A stretch of DNA of 64,000 bases from Leifsonia sp. Root1293 (GCF_001425325.1 NZ_LMEH01000001.1:2076602-2140601); one strand, 5' to 3'. Shown: positions 38,777 through 49,251, counted from the stretch's first letter. Translations and numbers: made by a program. Notes: generated by a model not told the origin, from the sequence alone.

Positions 38777-39153
38777 GCGCGACCCCGGGTGATGCTGACG
38801 GCCACGTCGTCGAATCGCTCGGGGATGGGGGCGTGCGGCTTGTGCACCGTGACCCGGACCTCCTGGGCGGCTGGATGCTCGAGCACGGTGGTCGCGATGC
38901 GTTCGGCCAGGGTCTCGATGAGATCGACGGGATCGCGGCGCACGGCCTCGGCGATCTCAACGGCGAGCTCCCCGTAGTGAATGGTCTGCGCCAGCTCGTC
39001 ATCGGCCGCCGCTGACGAGAAGTCGAGCCACACCGTGGCGTCGATCACGAACTCCTGGCCGTCTCGGCGCTCGTGATCGAACACGCCGTGATGCGCGTCG
39101 ACGCGCAGGCCGGTGATGGTGATGCTGTCGAGCGTCTTATCCACGCTCTCCAC
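38773..39153 (-). CDS. folB: Dihydroneopterin aldolase
   Basis: A 126-residue enzyme cleaving dihydroneopterin to hydroxymethyl-dihydropterin and glycolaldehyde. The motif GVFDHERRDGQEF and the HYGELAVEI and ETLAERIA segments are typical. The start may be GTG at 39153 (overlapping folP by 17 bases) or GTG at 39144, which is closer to a GGTGGAG. Confidence 0.94.
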   Translation of the reverse strand: MESVDKTLDSITITGLRVDAHHGVFDHERRDGQEFVIDATVWLDFSSAAADDELAQTIHYGELAVEIAEAVRRDPVDLIETLAERIATTVLEHPAAQEVRVTVHKPHAPIPERFDDVAVSITRGRA

Positions 39154-39955
39154 CTTGCCATGCGCGCACGACGTCGAGGGCGCGCCGCGTGCCGAGAACG
39201 TCGTGGACGCGCACGCCCCACACGCCCGCGCGAGCGCTCAGAGCGCTCACCACGGCCGTCGGCAGATCGCGATCCGCCACGGGTGCGTCGGCAGGGAGGA
39301 GATGCCCGAGGAACCGCTTGCGGGAGGCTCCGATGAGAAGCGGGAACCCGAGACCGGCGAGATCGCCCAGGTTGCCGAGCAGTTCCCAGTCGTGCTCCGC
39401 ACGCTTGGCGAAGCCGAGTCCGGGATCGAGGATGATGCGGTCGGACCTGATGCCGGCGGCCAACAGGGCCTCGACACGGTCGGCGAGTTCGGTGCGCACG
39501 TCGGCCACGACATCGCCGTAGCGAGCGAGATCGTTCATGTGCTTCGAATGACCGCGCCAGTGCATGGCCACGTAGTGGACGTCGAGGTCGGCGACGGCGG
39601 CTGCCATGTCGGGGTCGGCGAGTCCGCCCGAGACGTCGTTCACGACCGCGGCTCCGGCTGCGACGGCCTCGATGGCCGTCGAGGCGTTCATCGTGTCGAC
39701 GCTCACCGCGATTCCCGCGGCGCTGAGCGCTGCGATCACGGGGATTACGCGGTGCTGCTCTGCGACGGGGTCGACCCTCTCGGCCCCGGGGCGGGTCGAC
39801 TCCCCGCCCACGTCGATCAGGTCGGCGCCCTCGGCGACCAGCATCTCTGCATGGGCGATGGCTGCGTCGGTGTCGACCCAGCGTCCGCCGTCACTGAACG
39901 AGTCCGGCGTGACGTTGAGCACGCCGAGGATGACGGTGTCGACGGATGCCGTCAT
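39137..39955 (-). CDS. folP: Dihydropteroate synthase
   Basis: A 272-residue TIM-barrel enzyme joining hydroxymethyl-dihydropterin pyrophosphate to para-aminobenzoate; target of sulfonamides. LNVTPDSFSDGG near 13, GGESTRPGA near 50, VNDVSGG near 105 and GASRKRFLG near 213 are all in place. One base after the folE stop, same strand. Confidence 0.96.
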   Translation of the reverse strand: MTASVDTVILGVLNVTPDSFSDGGRWVDTDAAIAHAEMLVAEGADLIDVGGESTRPGAERVDPVAEQHRVIPVIAALSAAGIAVSVDTMNASTAIEAVAAGAAVVNDVSGGLADPDMAAAVADLDVHYVAMHWRGHSKHMNDLARYGDVVADVRTELADRVEALLAAGIRSDRIILDPGLGFAKRAEHDWELLGNLGDLAGLGFPLLIGASRKRFLGHLLPADAPVADRDLPTAVVSALSARAGVWGVRVHDVLGTRRALDVVRAWQGGERG

Positions 39956-39956
39956 G

Positions 39957-40553
39957 TCAGCTCCGCGGGGATTCGCCGATGAGCGCCATGAGCTCGGCCC
40001 TGGCGACGGGATCCGTCAGCTCTCCGCGACTGGCCACGGTCACCGTCGAACTGCCGGCCTGGCGCGAGCCGCGGGCGACGACGCACCTGTGGACTGCATC
40101 CATCACCACGAGGACCCCGCGGGCGCCGAGGCCTGTCTCGAGGGCCTCGGCGATCTCCTCGGTCAGGCGTTCCTGCAGCTGGGGCCTGGTGGAGAGGGTC
40201 TCGACGACATCGGCGAGCTTGCCGAGTCCGACCACGCGCTCACCGGGAAGGTAGGCGACGTGCACGATCCCGACGAACGGGAGCAGATGGTGCTCGCAGA
40301 TCGACCTGAAGTCGATCCCCCTCACGATGACGGCATCGCTTGTCTGCGGCAGGCCGTCATCGCTCACGCCCAGGGGCACGGCGTCGAGCAGATGCGACAC
40401 GGGGTCGACCTCGAGCCCGCCGAAGAACTCCGCGTAGGAGTCGGCGACGCGCTTCGGGGTCCTCACGAGTCCCGGTCGGGATGGGTCCTCGCCGATCGCG
40501 AGAAGCAGCTCGGTCACCGCTGCCTCGATGCGCGGCCGATCGACGCCCGTCAC
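39957..40553 (-). CDS. folE: GTP cyclohydrolase I
   Basis: A 198-residue, zinc-dependent enzyme turning GTP into dihydroneopterin triphosphate, first step of folate synthesis. Zinc ligands in SICEHHLLPF near 84 and Cys in VHRCVVARGSRQAGSS near 155 are present. It starts 13 bases after ftsH and heads the folE-folP-folB-folK block. Confidence 0.96.
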   Translation of the reverse strand: MTGVDRPRIEAAVTELLLAIGEDPSRPGLVRTPKRVADSYAEFFGGLEVDPVSHLLDAVPLGVSDDGLPQTSDAVIVRGIDFRSICEHHLLPFVGIVHVAYLPGERVVGLGKLADVVETLSTRPQLQERLTEEIAEALETGLGARGVLVVMDAVHRCVVARGSRQAGSSTVTVASRGELTDPVARAELMALIGESPRS

Positions 40554-40566
40554 GCGCGCTCCCGGT

Positions 40567-42582
<2,016 letters not shown>

Positions 42583-42666
42583 GGTGCTCTGAGGGTATCG
42601 CCCGGCCGCTGTGCACTTGCTCCATGTTCGCTCACGGCTTGCCGCAGCACGGCTGTGCGGGAACGA

Positions 42667-43548
42667 TCACTCGGAGCGCGCAACCGCCGACGGAAGCCTC
42701 ACGCTCTCGATGAGCTCGCCGATCTCTGGCCTGTTGGGCGTCTCCTCGACCACCGCGAAGCGGTCGCCCGTCCGTCGGTAGAGACCTGCCCGCGGCGGCA
42801 TGTCCTTGATGCGCGAGTTGTCGACGATGAGGAAGTAGCCGCCGTCGTCGAGGCTGTCGAGCACCGAGGCGACACCGGCGCGGAGCATCTCGTCGGAGAA
42901 GTACAGCTGGCGCAGCAGGTTGGCCACCTTGATGAGGGTCGGCCTCGGCTCACCCCACCGCGTGAAGACGTCATGCTGACGGTAGGTGACCCTGGGGTCC
43001 GACTCCATCAGGGCTCGCGCGTCGGGATTCAGCAACAGCACCTGCTCGACAGGCACGTCGGGGCGGAGGGAGCCGGTGATCCGACGCCGGTAGAGCCACT
43101 TGACGAGGCCGGACAGCGACGGCCAGGCGACCGCTCGTGGACCGACGACGAGGATGCACTCCCCCGACTGGTCGAAGAGGAAGGTGCGTCCACCCGACCT
43201 CCGGGCCGTGAGGTGGAAGTACAGGTCGGCGATGATGTACTGGCCGAATGTGGGCAGCTTGCCGATCAGGTCGACCGACGTGGATCCGTCCGATGCGCCG
43301 ATGTCGACGATGACGGCATCCGTCAGGTCGATGTTGTCGATGATGAGAGCGTCGGCTGCGGGGTGCCTGTCGCCTTCGGTGATCTTGATCGTGTCGCCGA
43401 CGTGGATCGCCGACATGGCACGACGGAAATCCTCAGCAGAGACGTCGGGATCGAGGATGACACTGGGGTCGCGCCAGAAGAACCGGCTGAACGCCTTCTG
43501 CAACGGGGCGGGCCAACGCCCGGAAAGCGGCCTGATCGGGAGTCGCAT
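42667..43548 (-). CDS. Class I SAM-dependent methyltransferase-like protein
   Basis: A 293-residue cytosolic protein. Residues about 1-75 are a helical lead. The SAM-binding motif I is VIVDIGASDGSTSVDLI, near residue 80. Later strands include QYIIADLYFHLTARR and a C-terminal LDDGGYFLIVDNS, a post-motif III look. The substrate is not recognised. It separates hpt from ftsH, which are adjacent in most related genomes. TATATT six bases before the ATG, with no ribosome site, suggests its own leaderless transcript. An ATG at 43548 was chosen; no better start exists. Confidence 0.72.
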   Translation of the reverse strand: MRLPIRPLSGRWPAPLQKAFSRFFWRDPSVILDPDVSAEDFRRAMSAIHVGDTIKITEGDRHPAADALIIDNIDLTDAVIVDIGASDGSTSVDLIGKLPTFGQYIIADLYFHLTARRSGGRTFLFDQSGECILVVGPRAVAWPSLSGLVKWLYRRRITGSLRPDVPVEQVLLLNPDARALMESDPRVTYRQHDVFTRWGEPRPTLIKVANLLRQLYFSDEMLRAGVASVLDSLDDGGYFLIVDNSRIKDMPPRAGLYRRTGDRFAVVEETPNRPEIGELIESVRLPSAVARSE

Positions 43549-43554
43549 GGCGTC

Positions 43555-43560
43555 AATATA
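43555..43560 (-). promoter_or_regulatory. Candidate -10 box for leaderless methyltransferase mRNA
   Basis: TATATT on the minus strand ends six bases before the ATG at 43548, the spacing expected if the transcript begins at the start codon. No Shine-Dalgarno is found at a usable distance. The -35 region is weak. Confidence 0.5.
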
Positions 43561-43636
43561 GCTTCCGGCCAACCCGATCGCTATGAACGGGGCGAAACTG
43601 GCGCGTCGGTTGCCCCGGGGCGCGCGCGGTCCGGCC

Positions 43637-44188
43637 TCAGCTGTAGACGTGCGGCGCGAGGATGCCGACGCCGCGGAGGTTCCGGTACTTCTCGGCGTAG
43701 TCCAGGCCGTAGCCGACGACGAACTGGTTCGGGATGTCGAAGCCGAGGTACTTGACGTCGACCTCGACCTTGGCCGCATCGGGCTTGCGCAGCAGGGCGC
43801 AGATCTCCACCGAGGCGGCTCCGCGGGTGACGAGGTTCGACTGCAGCCAGCTCAGCGTGAGGCCCGAGTCGATGATGTCCTCGACGATGAGCACGTGGCG
43901 ACCCGTGATGTCGGTGTCGAGGTCCTTGAGGATGCGCACGACTCCACTCGACTGGGTGCCGCTGCCGTAGGACGAGACGGCCATCCAGTCCATGTTGGCG
44001 TGGATGCGCAGCTCACGTGCCAGGTCGGCCATGACCATGACCGCACCCTTGAGGACACCGACGAGGAGCACGTTCTTGTCTGCGTAGTCGACCTCGATCA
44101 CCCGGGCGAGTTCGGCGAGCTTCGCGTGGATGTCTTCTTCGCTCAGCAGCATCTCGGTGAGCTGACCGTCGATGTCGTGGGATTCCAT
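43637..44188 (-). CDS. hpt: Hypoxanthine phosphoribosyltransferase
   Basis: A 183-residue purine salvage enzyme making IMP or GMP from the base and PRPP. The PRPP loop VLIVEDIIDSGLTL near 101 and YGLDYAEKYRN near 160 match the family. It follows tilS by 61 bp on the same strand. The normal next gene, ftsH, is displaced by the methyltransferase gene. Confidence 0.95.
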   Translation of the reverse strand: MESHDIDGQLTEMLLSEEDIHAKLAELARVIEVDYADKNVLLVGVLKGAVMVMADLARELRIHANMDWMAVSSYGSGTQSSGVVRILKDLDTDITGRHVLIVEDIIDSGLTLSWLQSNLVTRGAASVEICALLRKPDAAKVEVDVKYLGFDIPNQFVVGYGLDYAEKYRNLRGVGILAPHVYS

Positions 44189-44249
44189 GGCCTGGGGTTT
44201 CCGTTCCGCTTGGGTCGATCAGGTGTGATCCGGGGTGATCCGGGTGGGA

Positions 44250-45269
44250 TCAGATGGGGGTCGACGCTGCGGTGAACACGATCAGTCCGCCGTCGCGTTT
44301 CACTCTAATACCCGGCAGATCGAGGGATTTCTGGCCGTGCCAGTCCGTGACCAGCCGAGCGACCGCCAGCGTCTGCACCCTGCTGAGGCTCACGCCGAAC
44401 TCGCTGTCCACCACATGGCGAATGATGCGCTGGCGCAGTGCAGCCGGGTTCGCCGCCAGGGCGCCGACCGACACGGCGATTCCGGCCTCGGCCGGCTCGC
44501 AGATCTCCTCGATGGTCTCCTCGACCATGGAGTCGAGTGCCTCAGAGTCCTCGCGCAGCTGCTCGGCCGTGCGCGCGAGCGCTTCGGCGATGCCCGGCCC
44601 GAGCTGCGCCTCGAGTACCGGCAGCACGCTGGACCGCACTCGCACGCGGGCATAGCCGTCATCCTCGTTGTGCGGGTCGTCCCAGACGTCGAGGCCGGCA
44701 TCGATGCAGTACTGGCGCGTCGTCGATCGCCGGATGGCGAGCAGCGGTCGCCGCAGGTGTCCGGATGCCGCAGCCATGCCCTGCAGGCTCGCAGCTCCCG
44801 AACCCCGGGCGAGACCCAGCAGCACCGTCTCGGCCTGGTCGTCGAGGGTGTGGCCCACGAGCATGGCGAGTGCGCCGGTCTCGGCGACGGCGGCGTTCAG
44901 GGCCCGATAGCGGGCGTCGCGTGCTGCCGCCTCTGGCCCGCCGGCATCCGTCGACGAAGCGACATCGACGCGAGCGACCAGCACCGGATCGAGGCCGAGC
45001 GAGCGCGCCTGGACAGCCGCTCGCTCCGCAACGGCGGCGGAATCCGACTGCAGGGAATGGTCGACGATCACGGCGCCGGCACGCATCCCTGAGCGCGGCG
45101 CCTCGAAGGCCGCTGCAGCGGCGAGGGCGAGGGAGTCGGCACCGCCGCTCAGCGCGACGAGGAGGAGTTCATCCATGGAGGCGGGAGCCAGATCGTCGAT
45201 GCAGCCGCGCACCGCACGGCGGACGTCGGCGATGGCGGGGGTCAGCCGGGGACGGCGCTCGGACTCCAT
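44250..45269 (-). CDS. tilS: tRNA(Ile) lysidine synthase
   Basis: A 339-residue enzyme changing the wobble cytidine of the CAT-anticodon tRNA-Ile to lysidine. The PP-loop ATP site is ALSGGADSLALAAA near 35; GHTLDDQAETVLLGLARG is the second hallmark near 140. The C-terminal part is short, as in other actinobacteria. Divergent from ppa by 46 bp. Confidence 0.95.
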   Translation of the reverse strand: MESERRPRLTPAIADVRRAVRGCIDDLAPASMDELLLVALSGGADSLALAAAAAFEAPRSGMRAGAVIVDHSLQSDSAAVAERAAVQARSLGLDPVLVARVDVASSTDAGGPEAAARDARYRALNAAVAETGALAMLVGHTLDDQAETVLLGLARGSGAASLQGMAAASGHLRRPLLAIRRSTTRQYCIDAGLDVWDDPHNEDDGYARVRVRSSVLPVLEAQLGPGIAEALARTAEQLREDSEALDSMVEETIEEICEPAEAGIAVSVGALAANPAALRQRIIRHVVDSEFGVSLSRVQTLAVARLVTDWHGQKSLDLPGIRVKRDGGLIVFTAASTPI

Positions 45270-45315
45270 CCAGTAACCTTAAGCCGACTTTGCCGACACC
45301 CAAGGAGAACAGAAC

Positions 45316-45810
45316 ATGGCCGCATACGACGTCGTCGTCGAAATCCCGAAGGGGAGCCGCAACAAGTACGAGGTCGACCACGAGACCGGTCGTGTCTACC
45401 TCGACCGCGTGCTCTTCACGAGCTTCGCGTACCCGACCGACTACGGGTTCTTCGAGAACACCCTCGCCGATGACGGCGACCCTCTCGACGCGCTCCTGCT
45501 GCTCGAGTACCCGGTCTACCCGGGCGTCGGCGTCTCGGTGCGCCCCGTCGGCTACCTCGACATGAGCGACGAGGCCGGCGGAGACGCCAAGGTCATCGTC
45601 GTGCCGGCCAAGGACCCCCGCTGGGCGCACATCCAGGACATCGACGACGTTCCGGAGCAGACGAAGAACGAGCTCAAGCACTTCTTCGAGCACTACAAGG
45701 ACCTGGAGCCGGGCAAGTGGGTCAAGGTCGAGGCGTGGGGCACGGCCGCTGAGGCCGAGGCGATCATCCAGAAGTCGATCGAGGCGTTCCCCGGGCACGA
45801 GAAGCACTAG
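45316..45810 (+). CDS. ppa: Inorganic pyrophosphatase
   Basis: A 164-residue family I soluble pyrophosphatase, metal-dependent, cytosolic, pulling biosynthetic reactions forward. [20 protein letters not shown] holds the metal-binding aspartates. AAGGAG lies nine bases before the ATG. It is the only plus-strand gene here, between divergent tilS and convergent NlpC gene. Confidence 0.97.
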   Translation: MAAYDVVVEIPKGSRNKYEVDHETGRVYLDRVLFTSFAYPTDYGFFENTLADDGDPLDALLLLEYPVYPGVGVSVRPVGYLDMSDEAGGDAKVIVVPAKDPRWAHIQDIDDVPEQTKNELKHFFEHYKDLEPGKWVKVEAWGTAAEAEAIIQKSIEAFPGHEKH

Positions 45811-45825
45811 TCCTTCCCGCGTGAC

Positions 45826-45869
45826 GGAACGCAGAAGGGGCGAGCTGCGGCTCGCCCCTTCTGCGTTCC
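45826..45869. terminator. Bidirectional terminator between ppa and the NlpC/P60 gene
   Basis: A perfect 20-bp stem: left arm 45826-45845 (GGAACGCAGAAGGGGCGAGC), tetraloop TGCG, right arm 45850-45869. It lies 15 bp after ppa and 19 bp after the convergent NlpC/P60 stop. No long T tract; symmetry fits use by both genes. Confidence 0.75.
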
Positions 45870-45888
45870 CGGAGAGAGCCGGTGTCGT

Positions 45889-47241
45889 CTAGCCCGGGCG
45901 CCCGACCATGCCGGCGACGTCGTAGCCGCCCCAGATGTACCACTCGCGTACGGGCTTGCCCCAGTCAGCGGCCTCGAGGATGCGGTCGCCGCCGAGGTAG
46001 ATGGCCACGTGGTAGTAGTCGCCGCCGCTGCCCCAGAAGATGAGGTCGCCGCGCTGACGCTGGGAGTAGGGCACCAGGCGCCCCTGTCCGGCCATGGTCC
46101 AGTACTGGTTCGTGGCCGAGTGGGTGCCGATGTAGGAGCCCGCGGCCGCGTAGGCGGCCTTGGTGAGTCCCGAGCAGTCCCAGGTGTTCCAGCTGTCGCC
46201 GGGAGACGCGTAGGGCTTGCCGAGCTGGGCCGAGGCGAATCCGATGGCGGTCTCCACCAGGTTCCCGTTCGGAGCCGGAGCCGGAGCGGGCGCGGGGGCT
46301 GGAGCCGGGGCCGGTGCCGGCGCGGGAGCCGGGCCGCTTCCGCCGCCGCCTCCTCCTCCGCCGCCATTGTTGGCTGCCTCCTCGGCCGCCTTGTCGGCCG
46401 CAGCCTTGTCGGCGGCGGCCTTCTCGGCAGCGGCCTTCTCGGCAGCAGCTCGTTCTGCTGCCGCTGCGGCCTCCGCCGCGGCGATGCCCTGGATCCGATC
46501 CTTCTCGAGCGCAGCCGTCGTGTCCTTCAGCGTGGCGAGCTGGCTGTAGAGCTCGTCGGAGTACTTCACCTGTTCGGCGTAGGCGTCCTCGGCCGCCTTC
46601 GCCGCGACCTGAGCACTGGCGAGCTTGGTCTCGGCATCGGCTGCGAGCTTCTTGCGCTCGGCAGCAGCGGAATCGGCCGCTGCCGCCAGAGCTCGCGCCG
46701 TGTTCGCGTCCTGCAGGGCCTCGGTGTAGATCTCCTGCGACTGCTCGCTCAGCTTCGATGCCGACCCGAGGCGATGCAGCAGGTCCTGAGCTTTGTCGCC
46801 GTTGAGGAACAGGTCGACCGAGAGATCCTTCCCGCCCGAACGTGCGAGATGGGCTGCGATGAGGCCGGCGCGCATCTTCGACGTCTTCGCGGTCTTCGCC
46901 GCGGCATCCGCCTGCGAGCGCAGGTCCTTCTCGCGCTCCTGGGCCGCCGTCAACGCCTCGAGGGCATTGCGGTAGGCCTCGGCGGCGATCTGGGACTGCT
47001 TCGACGCCTCCTCGGCTGCCGCGGAGAGTCCGGAGAGCAGCTCGGTCACGCGACCGATCTCCGCCTTCTTCGTGGCCTCGTTCTTCTTCGCGGCCTGGAT
47101 CTCGTCCCACGACGGATATCCCGGGTCGGCGAGCGCTGGAGCGACGATGCCGACGGATGCCGTCACGGCCCCGGCCGTCACCACGGCGAACAGCGAGAAC
47201 GGGGTCAGTCGCGATCCGCGCGAGCGGTCCTTCTCAGCCAA
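45889..47241 (-). CDS. NlpC/P60 peptidoglycan endopeptidase with coiled-coil
   Basis: A 450-residue exported cell-wall hydrolase. Signal peptide at about 10-35, ending APALA. A long Ala/Glu/Lys coiled coil (about 40-290) is followed by a Gly-rich run and (Pro-Ala) repeats as a linker, then the NlpC/P60 domain (about 335-450) with catalytic Cys in WNTWDCSGLTK, His in YYHVAIYLGG and a likely polar third residue. TTG start at 47241 was chosen: GGAG precedes it and it overlaps the upstream stop by eight bases. It resembles RipA/CwlO-like amidases driven by FtsEX. Confidence 0.88.
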   Translation of the reverse strand: MAEKDRSRGSRLTPFSLFAVVTAGAVTASVGIVAPALADPGYPSWDEIQAAKKNEATKKAEIGRVTELLSGLSAAAEEASKQSQIAAEAYRNALEALTAAQEREKDLRSQADAAAKTAKTSKMRAGLIAAHLARSGGKDLSVDLFLNGDKAQDLLHRLGSASKLSEQSQEIYTEALQDANTARALAAAADSAAAERKKLAADAETKLASAQVAAKAAEDAYAEQVKYSDELYSQLATLKDTTAALEKDRIQGIAAAEAAAAAERAAAEKAAAEKAAADKAAADKAAEEAANNGGGGGGGGGSGPAPAPAPAPAPAPAPAPAPAPNGNLVETAIGFASAQLGKPYASPGDSWNTWDCSGLTKAAYAAAGSYIGTHSATNQYWTMAGQGRLVPYSQRQRGDLIFWGSGGDYYHVAIYLGGDRILEAADWGKPVREWYIWGGYDVAGMVGRPG

Positions 47242-48628
47242 GCGGTACTCCGAGTCCGGCCATCCACGGGAATGGGTTGATGCGGTAGTCGCCCTGGTAC
47301 ACCTCGAAGTGCAGGTGGCATCCCGTCGATGCACCCGTGGTGCCGACGCCCGCGATGTTCTGGCCCACATTGACGTGCTGGCCGACGCCGACGTACGTTC
47401 CGCCGTAGGCGATGTGCGCGTAGCCGGTGTAGATGCCGTCGCCGTGGTCGATCTTGACGTAGTTGCCGTAGGTGCCGAGGTACCCGGCGTAGACGACGGT
47501 GCCGCTGGCCGCGGCGAAGATGGGAGCACCGCATCCGGCGCCGATGTCGGCTCCGTAGTGGAAGGAGCCGCTGCAGCCGCCACTGCCACACAGCGACGCA
47601 CGCGGGCCATAGCCGTCGGTGATGGGTCCGCCTGCAGGCACACCCCACAGGCTCTGGGGAGAGACGTAGCCACCGGGCAGGCCGGCACCGTTCCAGCCGC
47701 CGCCTCCTCCGCCGCCGCCACCGCCACCGCCACCTGCGGCAGCTGCTGCGGCGGCCTCGGCTGCGGCAGCAGCACGGGCTGCGGCCTCGCGCGCCAACCT
47801 CTCCCGCTCGAGGCGGGCTCGCTCCTCGACGCCCTTCTGGTACGCCGTGGCGACCTTGGCCTGGGTGTCCTGGAGGAAGGCGAGCTGGGCCGCGAGTTCT
47901 GCGCTCTTCGCCTGCGACTCGGCCAGCGCGGCCTCGGCCGCCTGCTGGGCCTCGATCGCGGCGGCGAGGGCGTTCTCGGCTGCGATGCGCAGCTTCTCGC
48001 GCTCGCCCTGGGCGACCTTCGCCTGCTCCCCGAGCGACTTGGCCGTGTTCGCAGCCGTACGCGCTGACTCGTAGATCTCCGAGCTGCGCTCCACGAGCTT
48101 GCTCATGCTGCCGAGCTGGGACAGCAGGGCATCGGACCTCGCCGCATTCTGGTCGAGCATGAGATTCGCGGTGAGGTCGGTTCCGCCGGTGCGGTAGAGC
48201 TGGGCGGCGAGCTGGCCCGCCTGCGCCGTCGCGGCGTCGGCCTCCTTCTGGCTCGCGTCGGCCTGCGCCTGGATCTCGGTGGCCTTCCGCACGGCCTCGT
48301 CGTAGGCGTCCTGCGCGAGCTGCAGTTCGGTGCCGCGCTTCTCGGCCTCTGCCTGGGTCTCGGCCACCTGCACCTCGATCTGAGCGATGAGGTCGGTGAT
48401 CTGCGCGACCTTGTCGGCAGCGGCGGCGGTGTTCGACTTCGCCTTCTGCAGGTCCTCCCAGGTGGGGTATTCGTCGGCGGCGGCCGGCGAGACGAGGCCA
48501 CCCGTCAACGCCAGCGCGATGACGACGGCGATGGCGGCAAGCCGCGAGCCGGCGCGCAGGCGCAGCGAACGAGAGCTCGCATCCGGTCGTCTCCGGCGAA
48601 GCCCGTACTTCCGCTCGCGGTGTTCCAT
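47234..48628 (-). CDS. M23 peptidoglycan endopeptidase with coiled-coil
   Basis: A 464-residue exported zinc peptidase. A basic N-terminus and signal segment (about 25-55) are followed by a coiled coil (about 58-290, partly Ala/Glu rich) and a Gly-rich stretch. The LytM/M23 domain comes last: metal ligands in GSFHYGADIGAG and STGCHLHFEVYQG. The coiled coil opens with DEYPTWEDLQKAKSNTA, like the DPGYPSWDEIQAAKKNEAT of the NlpC partner. ATG at 48628 is preferred over GTG at 48676. The two hydrolases are translationally coupled. Confidence 0.87.
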   Translation of the reverse strand: MEHRERKYGLRRRRPDASSRSLRLRAGSRLAAIAVVIALALTGGLVSPAAADEYPTWEDLQKAKSNTAAAADKVAQITDLIAQIEVQVAETQAEAEKRGTELQLAQDAYDEAVRKATEIQAQADASQKEADAATAQAGQLAAQLYRTGGTDLTANLMLDQNAARSDALLSQLGSMSKLVERSSEIYESARTAANTAKSLGEQAKVAQGEREKLRIAAENALAAAIEAQQAAEAALAESQAKSAELAAQLAFLQDTQAKVATAYQKGVEERARLERERLAREAAARAAAAAEAAAAAAAGGGGGGGGGGGGGWNGAGLPGGYVSPQSLWGVPAGGPITDGYGPRASLCGSGGCSGSFHYGADIGAGCGAPIFAAASGTVVYAGYLGTYGNYVKIDHGDGIYTGYAHIAYGGTYVGVGQHVNVGQNIAGVGTTGASTGCHLHFEVYQGDYRINPFPWMAGLGVPLG

Positions 48629-48856
48629 GGGTCCCCACTCGATCGCGCTGGGGGGTCGCGCAATCACTCTGGTCACTTCTGTAACTCTAACAACAGCGGC
48701 GAAACACCCGACTGATGGCAGCCGAGTGCGTCGACGGGATCCGCCGCGAGGAATCTAACCCGATGCCGAAGCGAAAACCGGCTCATCCGGCGCCTGTCGC
48801 GGAATTCGGATGCAGGCGCATGTTTCCGGGGCAGACACGGGGATTCCTGCCTCGAT

Positions 48857-48885
48857 TTGTCACTCCGCGCGCCACACCGTATGCT
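48857..48885 (+). promoter_or_regulatory. Promoter of the tRNA cluster
   Basis: TTGTCA (48857-48862), 17-bp spacer, TATGCT (48880-48885). Transcription would begin near 48892, 28 bases before tRNA-Glu. Confidence 0.7.
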
Positions 48886-48919
48886 TATGCGTCGGTGGTC
48901 ATCGCTTGATGGCTCATCC

Positions 48920-48992
48920 GGCCCCATCGTTTAGAGGCCTAGGACGGCGCCCTTTCACGGCGTTAACACGGGTTCGAATCCCGTTGGGGTCA
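48920..48992 (+). tRNA. tRNA-Glu (TTC)
   Basis: 73-base cloverleaf: acceptor GGCCCCA/TGGGGTC (with one G-T pair), anticodon loop CTTTCAC with TTC, T arm ACGGG-TTCGAAT-CCCGT. The CCA end is not encoded (ACCG follows). Confidence 0.95.
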
Positions 48993-49039
48993 CCGAGAAA
49001 TCGGATCTCTAAATTGAATATAGAATGGTTTCACATCGA

Positions 49040-49113
49040 GGCCCTGTAGCGCAGTTGGTTAGCGTGCCGCCCTGTCACGGCGGAGGTCGCGGGTTCAAGT
49101 CCCGTCAGGGTCG
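49040..49113 (+). tRNA. tRNA-Asp (GTC)
   Basis: 74-base cloverleaf: acceptor GGCCCTG/CAGGGTC, anticodon arm CCGCC-CTGTCAC-GGCGG giving GTC, T loop TTCAAGT. CCA not encoded. Confidence 0.95.
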
Positions 49114-49123
49114 CAAAGGCGAC

Positions 49124-49154
49124 AAGCCCTTTCGAAAGAGAGGGCTTCTCCTTT
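49124..49154 (+). terminator. Hairpin after tRNA-Asp
   Basis: AAGCCCT (49124-49130) pairs with AGGGCTT (49141-49147), then CTCCTTT. It may process or partly terminate the tRNA transcript before tRNA-Phe. Confidence 0.5.
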
Positions 49155-49175
49155 AAGCGGCATCGAGAATGCCTA

Positions 49176-49251
49176 GGCTCTGTAGCTCAGTTGGTAGAGC
49201 GCACGACTGAAAATCGTGAGGTCACGGGATCGACGCCCGTCGGAGCCACCA
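49176..49251 (+). tRNA. tRNA-Phe (GAA)
   Basis: Acceptor GGCTCTG/CGGAGCC, anticodon arm CACGA-CTGAAAA-TCGTG giving GAA, encoded CCA at 49249-49251. The T arm is ACGGG-ATCGACG-CCCGT: the T loop has A where T54 is nearly universal. The fold is otherwise complete. Confidence 0.94.

Noticed and set aside
48763-48909. A 48-codon plus-strand frame before tRNA-Glu
   Set aside because: It covers the tRNA promoter, lacks a ribosome site and its product resembles nothing.
48629-48920. A ydaO-type riboswitch call
   Set aside because: Gene context fits, but I could not see the conserved core. Kept only as a question for a covariance search.
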